From NCBI GenBank assembly GCA_951804985.1, contig OX638135.1, positions 6,229,659 through 6,293,658 on the forward strand: DNA of 64,000 nucleotides, read 5' to 3'. Positions 9,946-21,123 of the stretch are shown here, in pieces. Source of the stretch: Dryomyza anilis (lineage: Eukaryota; Arthropoda; Insecta; Diptera; Dryomyzidae). A program made the translations under genes and the position numbers. Under the pieces are notes generated by a model. The model searched no databases and was not told the DNA's origin. It saw only the letters and a program-made list of their open reading frames with translations. Position 1 is the stretch's first letter, and each line of letters opens with the position of its first letter.

Positions 9946-10270
9946 ATATAAATAATTATAATTTTTATATTTTCGCAACGAATTTGCAAGTTACTGAAAT
10001 TTCGTTCTTCTCTAAGAATATTAAAAATGATTAAATTTATTTGTATGTTAAGAATAATATTACTTTTAATGAACATTTTATAATATTTTTTGTACTCAAA
10101 ATTTTAAATTTGTGATTTCTTATTTTTCAATTAAATTAACATAAATTTATAGCGGAAATTCATGTTTTCTTAAGAATATTAAAAATTATTAAATGTATTT
10201 GTATATTAGGAATAATTCCTACCATACAAATAAATTTAATCATTTTTAATATTTACTCTAAGAAATCTGA

Positions 10271-11292
10271 TGGAAGTTTTTTTATTGGTTTTATAAATGT
10301 AGTAACCAAATAATAATTCTCCGCCAAAACAACTTTTCTCAAAGTCAATTCAGACAGAGAATATTTTGCCGTAGAATTCTTCCCAGTAGAAATCTTCGCT
10401 GTAAAATTCTTCCCATAGAACGCTTTACCGTAGAATTCTTCCCGGTAGAACTCTTCCCGGTAGAATTCTTCCCCGTAGAGTTTTTCCCAGTAGAAGTTTT
10501 AGTGTGGTTTGTTTTATTGTGGTGAGTTTTGGTGTGTTGAATTTTTAGTTTAGTGAATTTTTAGTGTGGTGAGTTTTAGTGTGGTGTGTTTTAATGTGTT
10601 AAGTTTTGGTATGGTGAGTTTTAGTGTGGTGAGTTTTAGTGTGGTGAATTTTTAGTGTAGTGAGTTTTAGTGTGGTGAGTTTAATTGTGGTGAGTTTTAG
10701 TGCGGTGAGTTTTAGTGTGGTGAGTTTTAGTGTGGTGAGTTTCGGTGTGGTGAGTTTTTAGTATTGTGAGTTTTAGTGTGGTGAGTTTTAGTGTGGTGAG
10801 TTTTAGTGTGGTGAGTTTTAGTGTGGTGAGCTTTATTGTGTTGAGTTTTAGTGTAGTGAGTTTTAGTGTGGTGAATTTTGGTGTGGTGGTTTTAGCGTGG
10901 TGAGTTTTAGTATGGTGAGTTTTTAGTGTGGTGTGTTTTAGCGTGGTGAGTTTTATTGTGGTGAGTTTTAGTGTGGTGAGTTTTAGTGTGGTGAGTTTTA
11001 GTGTGGTGAGTTTTAGTGTGGTGAGTTTTAGTGTGGTGAATTTTAGTTTTTTGTTTCATCTTTTTAGATTGTGTATGTGCTGAGTTAAGTCGTTTTGAAA
11101 GTTTAGGTTGTATGGGAGGTACCACGCCCCTTTGTCCAATCCCGCCCATATATAGACTATGACACCCTCCGGACTCCTTAGTATCCTGTGGCAAAATTTC
11201 AGTTAAATCGGTTCAGCGGTTTAGACGTGATGCTGGAACAAAAAGACAGACAGACCGACAGACGGACGGACCAAGAGTTTTATATATATAGA
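10271..11292 (-). mobile_element. Helitron 5' part, copy 2
   Basis: On the minus strand the 5' terminus is TCTATATATATAAAACTC (11292 leftwards), identical in its first bases to the start of the large Helitron at 33171. It is preceded by A in that sense. The interior is the GTGGTGAGTTTTA array. The 3' terminus is absent because the duplication junction at 10271 cuts it off; the matching 3' end is at 6790. Confidence 0.75.
10500..11045. repeat. Minisatellite (GTGGTGAGTTTTA)n, longer array
   Basis: About 40 units, the longest stretch of this array in the window. The minus-strand ORF at 10907-11194 with repeated KTHHT is its translation. Confidence 0.85.
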
Positions 11293-11324
11293 TATACAGA
11301 GAAATGTAAACAAATAGAATGACA

Positions 11325-12133
11325 AACGAGTTGGGAAAGTTAGGTCACATGGGTAAGTTCTGGCACATGGGGCGGATTTTTATAGTCGGTCGAGCCCGAC
11401 TATGGAATTCCCTACACCTTTGGTAGAGATATTAATGAGGAATATTTAATTGTATACCTTAACTTTAAATTTTTAATTATGCTGAACCGCCCCACCCTCA
11501 GAATATTATTCATATATCAGAAATTTACGTCTTATATCCCCATAAATTAAAAAAATTATATAAAGTATAAAAAACTAAAAAAAAAATTTGAAAAATATAA
11601 TTGGGCGGACCACGCCTATATTTAAAATTTTGAAAGGCTTATATTTCATAGATTAGATTTTAATAATTTACGGATCAAATTTCCACTATGAAAACCCGGG
11701 AAATAATGAAAAAAAAAGTGGGCGGATCACTCCCATTTTTGGACCACATATTTTTAGGTGAATTCTAACAATACCTTTTAAATTTTATAACTATACCTTG
11801 AATACTTTTCGAGTTATTAGTTTCGAAAGAGTTATATAAAAGTGACTTGTATGGGAGGTGGGCGTGTCCGTTGACCGATTTGGCTCATTTTCAAACTCAG
11901 TTCCTATATTGAGACAAAATTTCATCGCATTCTGAGCAGTATTTCTCAAGTTATTCTGTATTCGGACAGCAAGACAGCAAGACGGACAGACAGACGGACA
12001 TGGCTAAACGGACTCGGGTAGTGATGCTGATCAAGTATATATATACTTTTCCATACCGGACACGCCTCCTAAGGGGCGTTACAATATATGCACAAAGTTA
12101 ATATACCCTGTACCTCATAGGTGTAGGGTATAA
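11325..12133 (-). mobile_element. DINE-B Helentron, near complete
   Basis: The minus-strand copy runs from the TATACCCTACACCTATGAGG start (12133) to the TTTCCCAACTCGTT end (11325). It aligns with 54950-55716 along its length, including the GGGCGTGATCCGCCCA-like palindrome region and the GCCCGACTATGG-like tail. DINE-1/INE-1 relatives are non-autonomous Helentrons moved by rolling-circle replication. No protein is encoded. Confidence 0.8.
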
Positions 12134-12620
12134 AAATTGACAGACTTTATTTAAAACAGTCGCAACGTCAGAGAGCGCCGCAGACTTGGATGTGTTTCGG
12201 CTGAAAAGAGGAAATTCTGCTCAACGAGTGCCAACTTCGTATACAAAAAGAATGTTGCAAGAATACACTTATTTAAATCCTATTTCTTTTTTGTTTTAAA
12301 ATGCTGCACAACGTTTGCGAAGATACGTTGTATTTAGATTTCATTAGCATTTTCTGTGTTTCGAAACATAGTTTTAACCTAGTAAATTTCCAAGAAATAG
12401 TTTATTCAAATGCAATTAAAATTTTATGTTGGTATTGTAATATATTTATGGTAAATTTGACAGATTCTGCTGGATAATATAATAATGTTTACACGTGAAC
12501 AAAAATAAATTCAATTTCGATTATAATTTAATTACACTTCATTCCTAATACATGTATGGTGATTTCGTATTACTTTTTAATTACATTCAAACATATTCAA
12601 ATAAATCTTTTCTATCCGTG
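12134..12620 (+). mobile_element. Harbinger right-end segment, duplicate
   Basis: Near-identical to 7724-8205, ending TTTTCTATCCGTG at 12620, followed by repeat R. It exists because duplication I carried the right end of the Harbinger element along. No genes. Confidence 0.75.
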
Positions 12621-12650
12621 TAATAATACGATATCTAAAAATATAAGAGT

Positions 12651-14828
12651 TGTGACGGACAAATTTATGGGGTAAATTTGTCCCACACATTGCTCGCCTC
12701 CAGCAGTTAAAGGGGGGCCACCGAGGGAACAATTGATGAGAAGAGGGCAACACTGGTGCCTATAACCAAAGTAACGAGTAAAAGCTACGATCATGGAACA
12801 AATGGCGTCGTGGTGAGAATGGAGTAAAACCGGTCTAAGCACAAGGCAGGTGCGTGAAAGAGACGAATACGATGCACCGCATTTACGACGAAATATAGTA
12901 GCCGACGGTGATGACGAAGCGGAGAACCGAAGCATCGTTCAGTTCGTCGGCGACCGTAATACAGTGCAGACACACAGTAGATTGTTCTGAGTTGTTGTAG
13001 TAAGTTTCTCCTGGGAGGAAAAGCGGGCTACAACAAGGAACCAAACCCATACCAACGCAAAGATAATCGAAGCTGAAAAGAAAGGTATAGGTTTCAAGCA
13101 GGCTGAGAATTATCCTTTGGTTGGTACGGCGTTGACGAGCGCTGCTGGGAACGGCAGTAGAAAGGTCAAGTTTCTCTGCCCGACACACAGGCTGAATCGG
13201 TGGTGGTTGAACCTGTCATAGTGGTTGAGCCAAGCAACACAAAGTGAATGTAAAATCGTTTTATTTAATGCAGCAGAACCCAAACACCGAACAAAGGCGA
13301 ACAACAACTTCAGTTTATTTAAATGCAGCAGAGCCAAAGTGCCCAGGGAAGACGAGTCAACCTAACCTACAAAAGTGCGCCACGAGGATTGTGGTGGCAA
13401 AGCAGCGATACAGGCGCAGGGGACCGAACGACCATAACCTCAAAAGTGGCCACAAGAGGCTTGGCGGTAAGTTGTGTAATTTTATCCGACCACGCGGTGC
13501 GAACGTCCATTTCGTGCGCGTCACCACCAAGCCGAACCAAGCCGAACCAAGCGAGCCGAGTAGGCACGAGCAGTAGCAGTGAGCCGAGTAGTAACCGCGT
13601 TCGAGAACCGAGCAGTAGCAGTGAGCCGAGCAGTAGCAGAGGACGAGAACCGAGCAGTAGCAGTGAGCCGAGTAGTAACAGCGTACGAGAACCGAACCGT
13701 AGCAGAGTATGAGCACCGAGCAGTAGCAGCGTACGAGAACCGAACAGTAGCAGAGTATGAGTGCCGAGCAGTAACAGCGCACGAGAACCGAGCAGTAGCA
13801 GAGCACGAGAATCGAGCAGTAGCAGTGAGCCGAGTAGTAACAGCGTACGAGAACCGAACCGTAGCAGAGTATGAGCACCGAGCAGTAGCAGCGTACGAGA
13901 ACCGAACAGTAGCAGAGTATGAGCACCGAGCAGTAACAGCGTATGAGCACCGAGCAGTAACAGCGTACGAGAACCGAACAGTAGCAGAGTATGAGTGCCG
14001 AGCAGTAACAGCGCACGAGAACCGAGCAGTAGCAGTGAGCCGAGCAGTAACAGCGTACGAGAACCGAGCAGTAGCAGAGTACGAGAACCGAGCAGTAGCA
14101 GTGAAACGAGTAGGCACGAGCGCACGAGAGCCGAGCAGTAACAGCGTACGAGAACCGAGCAGTAGCAGAGTACGAGAAACCGAGCAGTAGCAGCAAGCCG
14201 AGTAGACACGAGCACCTGACAGCCGAACGCGTAACCACACGATAACCGAGGGGCGACAGCAGCACATTCGAGAATAACCGAGCCGACCCGAGCGCTAAAG
14301 CAGCCGATCGAGGGGTAGCAGTGAGCCGAAGGGCTGAATCAGGGGCAACTACGAGGGATTCCACAACGACCACCCGGACAAAGTAAAGTGAGCCGGCATC
14401 GGAGCCGGGGACAGAGGAGGGGTCCCGGGTGGTACGCACAATAGCATAGTGAGCCGCGACGCGACGAGCGGCGTAACACGACATAGCAACCGGTTGCGCC
14501 AGAAAGGGGCGCAGACCGAGGAACCAGATTTACATACCCGAGGGTTCAGCGTGGGAGAAGCCTCCGACGGGAACCCGCCATTTCTAAGCAATCCAGTAGC
14601 GGCAGCGGAGCGCTGCCTTTAATTATAATTTACTATCCTATTATACCTATTATTACTATTATTAAAGAAGTTATTTTTGAATTAAAACAAGGGCGTTATC
14701 ATTTACCAGGGGCTACAGTTGAGTTGAACTAAAAAGGTACCCCTGACATAAATAAATTATTTGTCGACCTACCCCTGGACCGCCGCTGAGGAGTACCTCA
14801 GCCTTTGACCACCAGGTAGTTCGTTACA
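12651..14828. mobile_element. Probable solo LTR, 2.18 kb
   Basis: The insertion starts TGTGACGGACAAATTTATGG and ends GGTAGTTCGTTACA (TG...CA). It is flanked by GAGT at 12647-12650 and 14829-14832. The duplicate at 8206-8240 reads straight through (AATATAAGAGTGACAT), which gives an exact empty site. TG/CA ends and a 4-bp duplication are the hallmarks of an LTR integration. No gag or pol lies inside, so a solo LTR fits best. The sequence is GC-richer than its surroundings and contains a 24-bp minisatellite. Long ORFs on both strands (for example 13357-14484 minus, with repeated LLLLGSRT) are repeat translations. The family is not identified. Confidence 0.75.
13545..14200. repeat. 24-bp minisatellite within the LTR
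   Basis: Roughly 27 units based on CCGAGCAGTAACAGCGTACG followed by AGAA, with GTAGCAGAGTATGAGCAC and GTAGCAGTGAG variants. Because 24 is divisible by three, all frames stay open, which produces misleading ORFs of 200-375 codons. Confidence 0.85.
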
Positions 14829-15290
14829 GAGTGACATATTATTTTAAAGATAATTGTATGTGCAATAATACAAAAATGTTATCCCAAACTCGTTAGAATA
14901 AAATTAGAAAATTTTCGACCGTTAAAATTACTATAGTAAAAAAAAAAGTCTACATTTTACTTATTTGCCAAGCCAAGAAACTGTAACTAACTAAAAATTT
15001 ATATTTTAAAAAATCATAATATCAGTAAGAGATTTTAAATTAAATAAAAAAAAGAAAATTGAGTGATATCTCTTTACTCTTGGAGTAATAATAATGTTAT
15101 TGAAAATAGTCGTCAAAAGTTCAAAAATATCCTTTAAGCTCTTTGCGCAACATCACAGATCCCTTTTTTTGGGTTTTAAAGGCTTTTTCTCAGTTTTAGA
15201 GGTCCTAGTTTTAGAATGTCGACGCGGAGATAAACCTTTTAAGATTTTTGGTTTTTGAATCAGTCTAATGTACATGTGTTGACGGACCTA
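14829..15290 (+). repeat. Dispersed repeat R, third copy
   Basis: Second half of the region split by the LTR. It is near-identical to 8221-8690 and carries no gene. The following stretch to 15706 equals 8691-9110. Confidence 0.65.
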
Positions 15291-15706
15291 TATGGGCATA
15301 CATTTTTATTTTTTAAATCCTTTGAAACTGAATTTATATACCAATAACTTGCGTAGTTTTCGTTTTTATGCTAATAATAACAACGTACGAATGTAGTCCT
15401 ATTTATTCTTAAAGTACGCTAGCAAATAAATACACGTGTTTCTTAGTTTTTCTGGATCAATTCGTTAGAAGGTTTTATTTTCATTTGAAATGAATTTTTG
15501 GTCGAATATTTCAAAAATTTTGATGTACTTCATAGGCTTTTATTTGTATTTTAAAGATGCAAGGATCAGCAAGTTTTAATTTAATAAATTTGAATTGATT
15601 TTTAAAATGTCTCATGGTAGCATTAAAAGTGGGAATAAAACATTAAAATGAATTGATGTTGGGAAACCGTTCTCATAAATAATACATGATTTACGCATAA
15701 TATTTT

Positions 15707-16394
15707 TATACCCTACACTAAGAGTGAAAGGGTATATTCAGTTTGGTACGCCGTTTGTAACACCCAGAAGGAAGCATCTCCGGTATGGAAAAGTATATAT
15801 ATTCTTGATCAGCATGACCTCCTGAGTCGATGTCCGTCTGTCTGTCTGTCTGTTGAAATCCCTACTACTTTTAAAATTGAAAAGCTAGATAAATGAAACT
15901 TATAACTTAGATTACTAATATACCTACGCTGTATGTGCGAAAAAATTGGCGAGATCGGTTCATTGTGACCTATGATCCGACCACTTATGTTCAAATACCT
16001 CATATAAAATGTACATATAAAGATCAATTTTTATCTATACGTGCTTAGGAAAACTTTGTTGGTCAAATATATATTGATGTCATGCTCAAATACATGATAA
16101 TAATGTTTTCCGGCGAAAAGACTTGTGGTTCACAAAAAAAAATCGAAATTCGGTATACCTACCCATTTGTAAATATGGGTATCAAATGAAAGAAAAATCT
16201 TCAGGGATGGAAAGTCTGTAGTTATTTTCAGGATTCGTAGACCATGGTGACCTATATATCACTTTGAATGGTAACCACACATATGTGTAGGGTATTTATA
16301 GTCGGCTTAGACCGACTATAATTTTGATAATCCTAACTATCATAATTACACCTACTTTAAAATTTCCCATGTGATCTAACCTTCCCAACTGGTT
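15707..16394 (+). mobile_element. DINE-A Helentron, complete
   Basis: It starts TATACCCTACACTAAGAGTG and ends CCTTCCCAACTGGTT. The interior contains AAGTATATATATTCTTGATC, a CCGTCTGTCTG tract and a late TAGTCGGCTTAGACCGACTA palindrome, as in INE-1-type Helentrons. The duplicate site near 9107-9125 is uninterrupted (TATTTTTAAAAATTAATCATG), so this copy inserted after duplication I, in a T/A-rich spot. Confidence 0.85.
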
Positions 16395-16614
16395 AAAAAA
16401 TAATCATGATATCCAGCCAAGAATAAGTAATCATTATGATTTGGTTTTTCAGGGTTTAAAAAAACTGAAATGTTGCAATAGCAGTAGCAACTGCTGTGGC
16501 TGTTGAACAGCAACATACAGAGTACATTTCTGAAAACAATAACTATGACAGTCACCAGTAGCAAATTTAAATTTAAAAAATGACTAATGCTGCTGCTATT
16601 TAATTTTTGACATT

Positions 16615-16908
16615 AGCTGCGTTCCCGTGGTTTTTGATCCTGATCCGTAGATCATTTTCTTATACAAAATCAAAACAAACAATTAGAACTAGGTTCGTTT
16701 TTGGATCAATTACTGATCTGGTACTGTACGTATCAAGAGTAAATTTGTTTGTGGTGATGTTGTGCTATTGTGAATAGCACTTAATAAGAAGAAAAATTTG
16801 TGTTGAAAAAGAAAGGGCAGAAGAAAACAGTGCTGCCAAATTTATTAAAATAAAACCGATGGCGTTCCCGTGAAACAGATCTGGTTCAAGTACCACGGGA
16901 ACGCAGCT
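16615..16908 (+). mobile_element. MITE with perfect TIRs and ATT duplication
   Basis: A 294-bp element. The ends AGCTGCGTTCCCGTGG and CCACGGGAACGCAGCT are perfect 16-bp inverted repeats. ATT flanks both sides (16612-16614 and 16909-16911). Inverted paralogues near 18862 and 21636 lack the element and contain a single ATT at that point. A 3-bp duplication suggests PIF/Harbinger mobilisation. There is no ORF. Confidence 0.85.
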
Positions 16909-17079
16909 ATTGTTACGACGACAGTTGATGTTCGGTTTTTGTGTATGGCTGTGGCAGTCAAGCACAACTACCGATTGTCGTTGTTCGGTTATTGCAATAT
17001 AGCCGACAGTCGTTGTTCCGGTTTTTGCAACCAACTATTAGCCGAGTAGTCGGTCATTGTTCGGTTGTTGCAAATCGTA

Positions 17080-17405
17080 GCAGGACACTTCCCCGAAAGA
17101 CATTTCCCCGAAATAGACCTTTCCCCGATTGGACTTTGCCCCGAACGGCCATTTACCCGAAAAGACATTTCCCCGAAATTGCCACTTCCCCGAAATGGAC
17201 ACTTCCCCGAAATGGACACTTCCCCGAAATGGACATTTCCGCGAGATGGACACATCCCCGAAATGGACACTTCCCGAAATGGGCATTTCCCCGAAATAGA
17301 CATTTCCCCAAAATGGACATTTCCCCGAAATAGACATTTCCCCAAAATGGACATTTCCTCAAAATGGGCACTTCCCTGAATTGGACACATCCCCAAAATG
17401 GACAA
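17080..17405. repeat. Minisatellite TTCCCCGAAATGGACA, duplicate array
   Basis: Counterpart of 9640-9945 with a slightly different unit order. Both arrays follow the same unique lead-in (GTCGGTCATTGTTCGGTTGTTG). Confidence 0.85.
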
Positions 17406-17740
17406 TTGAAATTGAATATAAACAATTATAATTTTTATATTTTCGCAACGAATTTGCAAGTTACTGAAATTTCGTTCTTCTCTAAGAATATTAAAAATGA
17501 TTAAATTTATTTGTATGTTAAGAATAATATTACTTTTAATGAAAATTTTATAATATTTTCTGTACTCAAAATTTTAAATTTGTGATTTCTTATTTTTCAA
17601 CTAAATTAACATAAATTTATAGCGGAAATGCATGTTTTCTTAAGAATATTAAAAATTATTAAATGTATTTGTATGTTAGGAATAATTCCTACCATACAAA
17701 TAAATTTAATCATTTTTAATATTCACTCTAAGAAATCTGA

Positions 17741-18350
17741 TTTAGAAGTAGTAATTTTGCTACATTTATTGCAGTTAATTTACCCATTTTTTCAAATAAA
17801 AACACTAATACGTTCGTAAAAATAAACGTCTGCCGTGTTGTTCTTGAAAAACTTGTTATTTTACACAAATGAACTGTTTTGCATACACATAAACATATAC
17901 TGCATACACATATACTGTAACATAATCTTAAGCAGAAGCAAACGCTCTTGGCTGCGCCATTTTAGAAGACGGCACACAACGCCAAAGACATAAGTTTTTT
18001 TCACTCACACATCAAGAAAAAGGAAAGCAAGCAATTAAAACATCGAATATTGACGATAACTTGACGATAATATCATGTTTTTAAATATGTTTGTCCCACT
18101 AATGAATTTACTATTAATAATTTATAATTTTATAGCAAATTTAACCCATTCTGTATTAATTTTAATAATACACATTATGGGTTTAAATCCAGGATTTTGT
18201 GTGCTTTTTTTTTACTCATATTTAAGTATTTTGACACAGCAGATGTGTATTCATTTTACATACTTTTCTGTGTTAATTTATGTTTTACTACATTAATAAG
18301 AGGAAACCAGTTTCCTACATTTATTATAGTCAATTTTTCTTAGAGTGTTA
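17741..18350. other. Intergenic DNA between duplications I and II
   Basis: No recognisable gene. It contains short ORFs (for example 18075-18296) with hydrophobic translations, explained by T-richness, and a TACACATA-rich patch near 17880-17920. Confidence 0.5.
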
Positions 18351-21123
18351 GAAAACATAAATTTCTGCTAAAAAAATTAAGTTTCTTTAATTAAAAAATC
18401 TAAAATTTTTAGTATAAAAAAAATTATTAAATTTTCATTATAAATTAATATAATTCCTAACATACAAATAAATTTAATAATTTTTAATATTCTTAAGAAA
18501 ACATGAATTTCTGCTATAAATTTAAGTTAATTTAGTTAAAAATAAGAAATCAAAAATTTTAAATTTGAGTAAAAAAAATATAAAATTTCCATTAAAAATT
18601 AATATTATACGCGCTCCGCGTGCGTATTCAGTGTTGCTTAGTGGCAATTCATTTATATTATTTGAATGTTGTATTTTTTAAAAGGAAAATGTGTATGTTT
18701 AGATAATAAATGCATTAAATACTATGAAACAGTAAATAATAATAAAAAGCAAATAAAATATGATATTTCACTGAAAATTAAATTGTTCACTAATAATTTA
18801 ATTTTTTATTGAAAATTGAAATTTTCAGTGAAAATACACAAAAATCGGACATCAACTATCGTCGTAACAATGTGAAAAATTAAATAGCAGCAGCAGTAGT
18901 CATTTTTTTAATTTGAATTGCTACTGGGTACTGTCATAGTTATTGTTTTCAGAAATGTGCTACTGGCTACTGCTGTTGTGTTTGAAATGGTCGTAGTCAC
19001 AGCAACAGCAATTTTTGAAAATGTGAAAATTGTGACAGCACAGCATAGTCATATTTTCGTTGCTTTTGCTATTGGGTTGGCAGCATTTTAAACACTGGTT
19101 TTTATTCATTATATATGATTATAGTCAAAATCAATTATTATGATTAATTGAATAAAATCATGCGTGTGAAAATTTAGTTCATGATACTATCATGTTTCCA
19201 CATCAGTAGCTGATCTTACTCTTATTTTAACCATTCGATATATATTTTAATTTTTCTGAGAGTGATTTCATTCGAGCCCTTTCAAACAAAAATTAGTTTT
19301 GTGAACAAAGTCGTGTCAATATTTTTTGCAATGACAAAAATTCACCGTTCCGAGTCTAAATGAGATATTTCTAATTTTTAAAAATGTTGACAATTTGAAT
19401 TTCTTTTGCATTTGAGTTTAACATTTAATTACACTGTTCTACAAATTGCGTGTTGTTGGCCTAATCTGGAATGAAACCTATCAATTTTGGTTGATTTCGG
19501 TCTCCTGATTCTTGCTGCGTACTTTCCCTATACGTCGAGATTTTGTACAAAATCGTGTCAAAGTTGCAAAAAAAAGCCGTTTTTAGAACTTTATATCGCA
19601 AGTTATCGCACGATTACGCTATGTTGCAGATGCAAACTTTATCACAAAATAAAATATGAACCTTGCCCTACTTATAATTGGCAAAAAAAATATGGGTCCA
19701 GATATTAGTTTTTTCAAAAAATCAAAAAGAAATTTGTGTTACCAAAAAAGTGTGTCGAGAGAGTAATTTATCACAATTCTCTAAGCTCTTTTAAAAAACA
19801 TGTAAATATTAGTTCGCAATGTGTTTGCTGTAAAAATTTAATTATGAAATATTTGATAAAAATGGAGGGAACTGCACGCAGAGATATACAATTTCATACA
19901 TATATAATGTAGTGGTGCTTGATGCAAAATCAACCAAAATTCTTAGCATCTGATGTACGCATTATGGGAAAACATGATGGAGAAAATTGCACTACGTAAT
20001 CTCCTGGTGTGTATCTGATTCGGCAGGATTCAATGGGTTAAAAAAATCAAATATACATCCGTCGTCAACGAATGCTTCTGAGACTGAACTGAAATTTTTG
20101 AAAATTTGACATGAACAAAAATAAAAAATGCGACACCCTACAACTACTCTTTATCAAAATTAAATTTATAAGTTGTAGTTGTAATATGTATTGAACATTT
20201 TATTTTAATTAATGGCAGATTTGGAATTATTTTTTTAGCCATGTCCGTCTGTCTGTCTCTCTGTCTTGCTGTCTGATAAGATACAAGATAACTTGAAAAA
20301 TAATAGTCGGAATGTAATGAAATTTAGTTTCAATACATTTTAGCAAAAAAGTGGTTCAGAGTTTAGATTTGAACAAAACCGGTCAACAGACACGCCCACC
20401 TCCCATACAACTCACTTATATATTATTATTTAGGAACCAATAACTCGAAAAGTATTAAATATAAATTTATAAAATTTAAAACATATTGTTAGAATTCCCC
20501 TAAAAATATATGTTCCAAAAATGGGCGTGATCCGCCCGTGATCCGCCCGACCCATGTGACCGAACTTACCCATGTGACCTAACTTTCCCAACTCGTTTTT
20601 TCTAAAAACAGTTTTTAAAGGCCACTTAAAAAGTTCTTAATCACTTGTTTTATTTATAATTTTTTATATACTGAAAAATTTAAATACATAACAAAACTTT
20701 CATATTATGGAACTTAATTCATTTTTTAACATTTTTGAGATTCAAAAAAGATTTCAATAATTAAAAAAAAAAATTTCGTTTACATTAGATACGTTTAGTT
20801 ACACATTTTATGTCATTCGATATAATGTTCTTAAACGATGCAGATATTAAAATTGAAAACATATAAATTAAGTATTTTATTTAGTTCGTGTTTTTTATTT
20901 AGTACTCCAAAGTGAATGACTAGTGCAATTTTCCACTGTTAATATCCAGATTCAGTTAAGCTCACGTGATTCAATTATATTGTCCTGATCTGTCTGTTGA
21001 AGCGCTAATGACATTCTCTTTCAAAAACTAAATAAAAGTGAACTATAAGTGTCAAGGTAATATTATCAAGGTAATAATGGCTATGAAAATTGACATAAAA
21101 TGTCATTTATCTTTTCACTCATT
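18351..21123 (+). repeat. Tandem duplication II, copy 1 (2.77 kb)
   Basis: It starts GAAAACATAAATTTCTGC and is followed directly by a second copy starting at 21124. It contains a GCGCTCCGCGTGCG palindromic patch near 18610, an inverted relative of the 9.2-kb repeat near 18860-19080, a foldback arm (19430-20075) and a DINE-B-like segment (20238-20597). Copies differ by scattered substitutions and small indels. No gene. Confidence 0.85.
20238..20597 (+). mobile_element. DINE-B-like segment (5' truncated)
   Basis: It runs from AGCCATGTCCGTCTGTCTG through GGGCGTGATCCGCCCG to the shared 3' end CCCAACTCGTT. The TATACCC start is not present. Copies at 23026-23385 and 25943-26302 exist because of the tandem duplications. 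Confidence 0.65.

Larger units (their letters stand above)
6911..10270 (+). repeat. Tandem segmental duplication I, copy 1
   Basis: This 3.36-kb unit is repeated as 10271-17740. The junction at 10270/10271 joins the unit end (AGAAATCTGA, also seen at 17731-17740) to the unit start (TGGAAGTTTTTTT, also at 6911), with at most 1-2 bp of shared sequence. Copy 1 lacks the solo LTR, the DINE at 15707 and the complete MITE. It also carries a deletion of about 1.04 kb at 7460. Those differences account for nearly all of the length difference between the copies. Confidence 0.85.
10271..17740 (+). repeat. Tandem segmental duplication I, copy 2
   Basis: It repeats 6911-10270. It differs mainly by the solo LTR (12651-14828), a DINE-A (15707-16394), about 1.04 kb of Helitron/DINE that copy 1 has lost, and about 180 bp around the MITE. 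Summed, these explain a length of 7.47 kb against 3.36 kb. The LTR and the DINE must have inserted after the duplication. Confidence 0.85.

Noticed and set aside
9458..10076. ORFs with repeated FPEMDISPK or SISGKCPF peptides (also at 16941-17459)
   Set aside because: Translations of the TTCCCCGAAATGGACA minisatellite, open on both strands.
13357..14484. Long minus-strand ORF (375 codons) and several overlapping ORFs of 200-280 codons
   Set aside because: All are translations of a 24-bp minisatellite inside the LTR. A unit divisible by three keeps all frames open, and the peptides (LLLLGSRT or NRAVAEYE repeats) are low-complexity.
19487..19708. ORF of 73 aa duplicated at 22275-22496
   Set aside because: Identical DNA is duplicated by a tandem event, and the same sequence lies inverted at 24470-24817 and 27517-27750. 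Duplication, not selection, explains its conservation.
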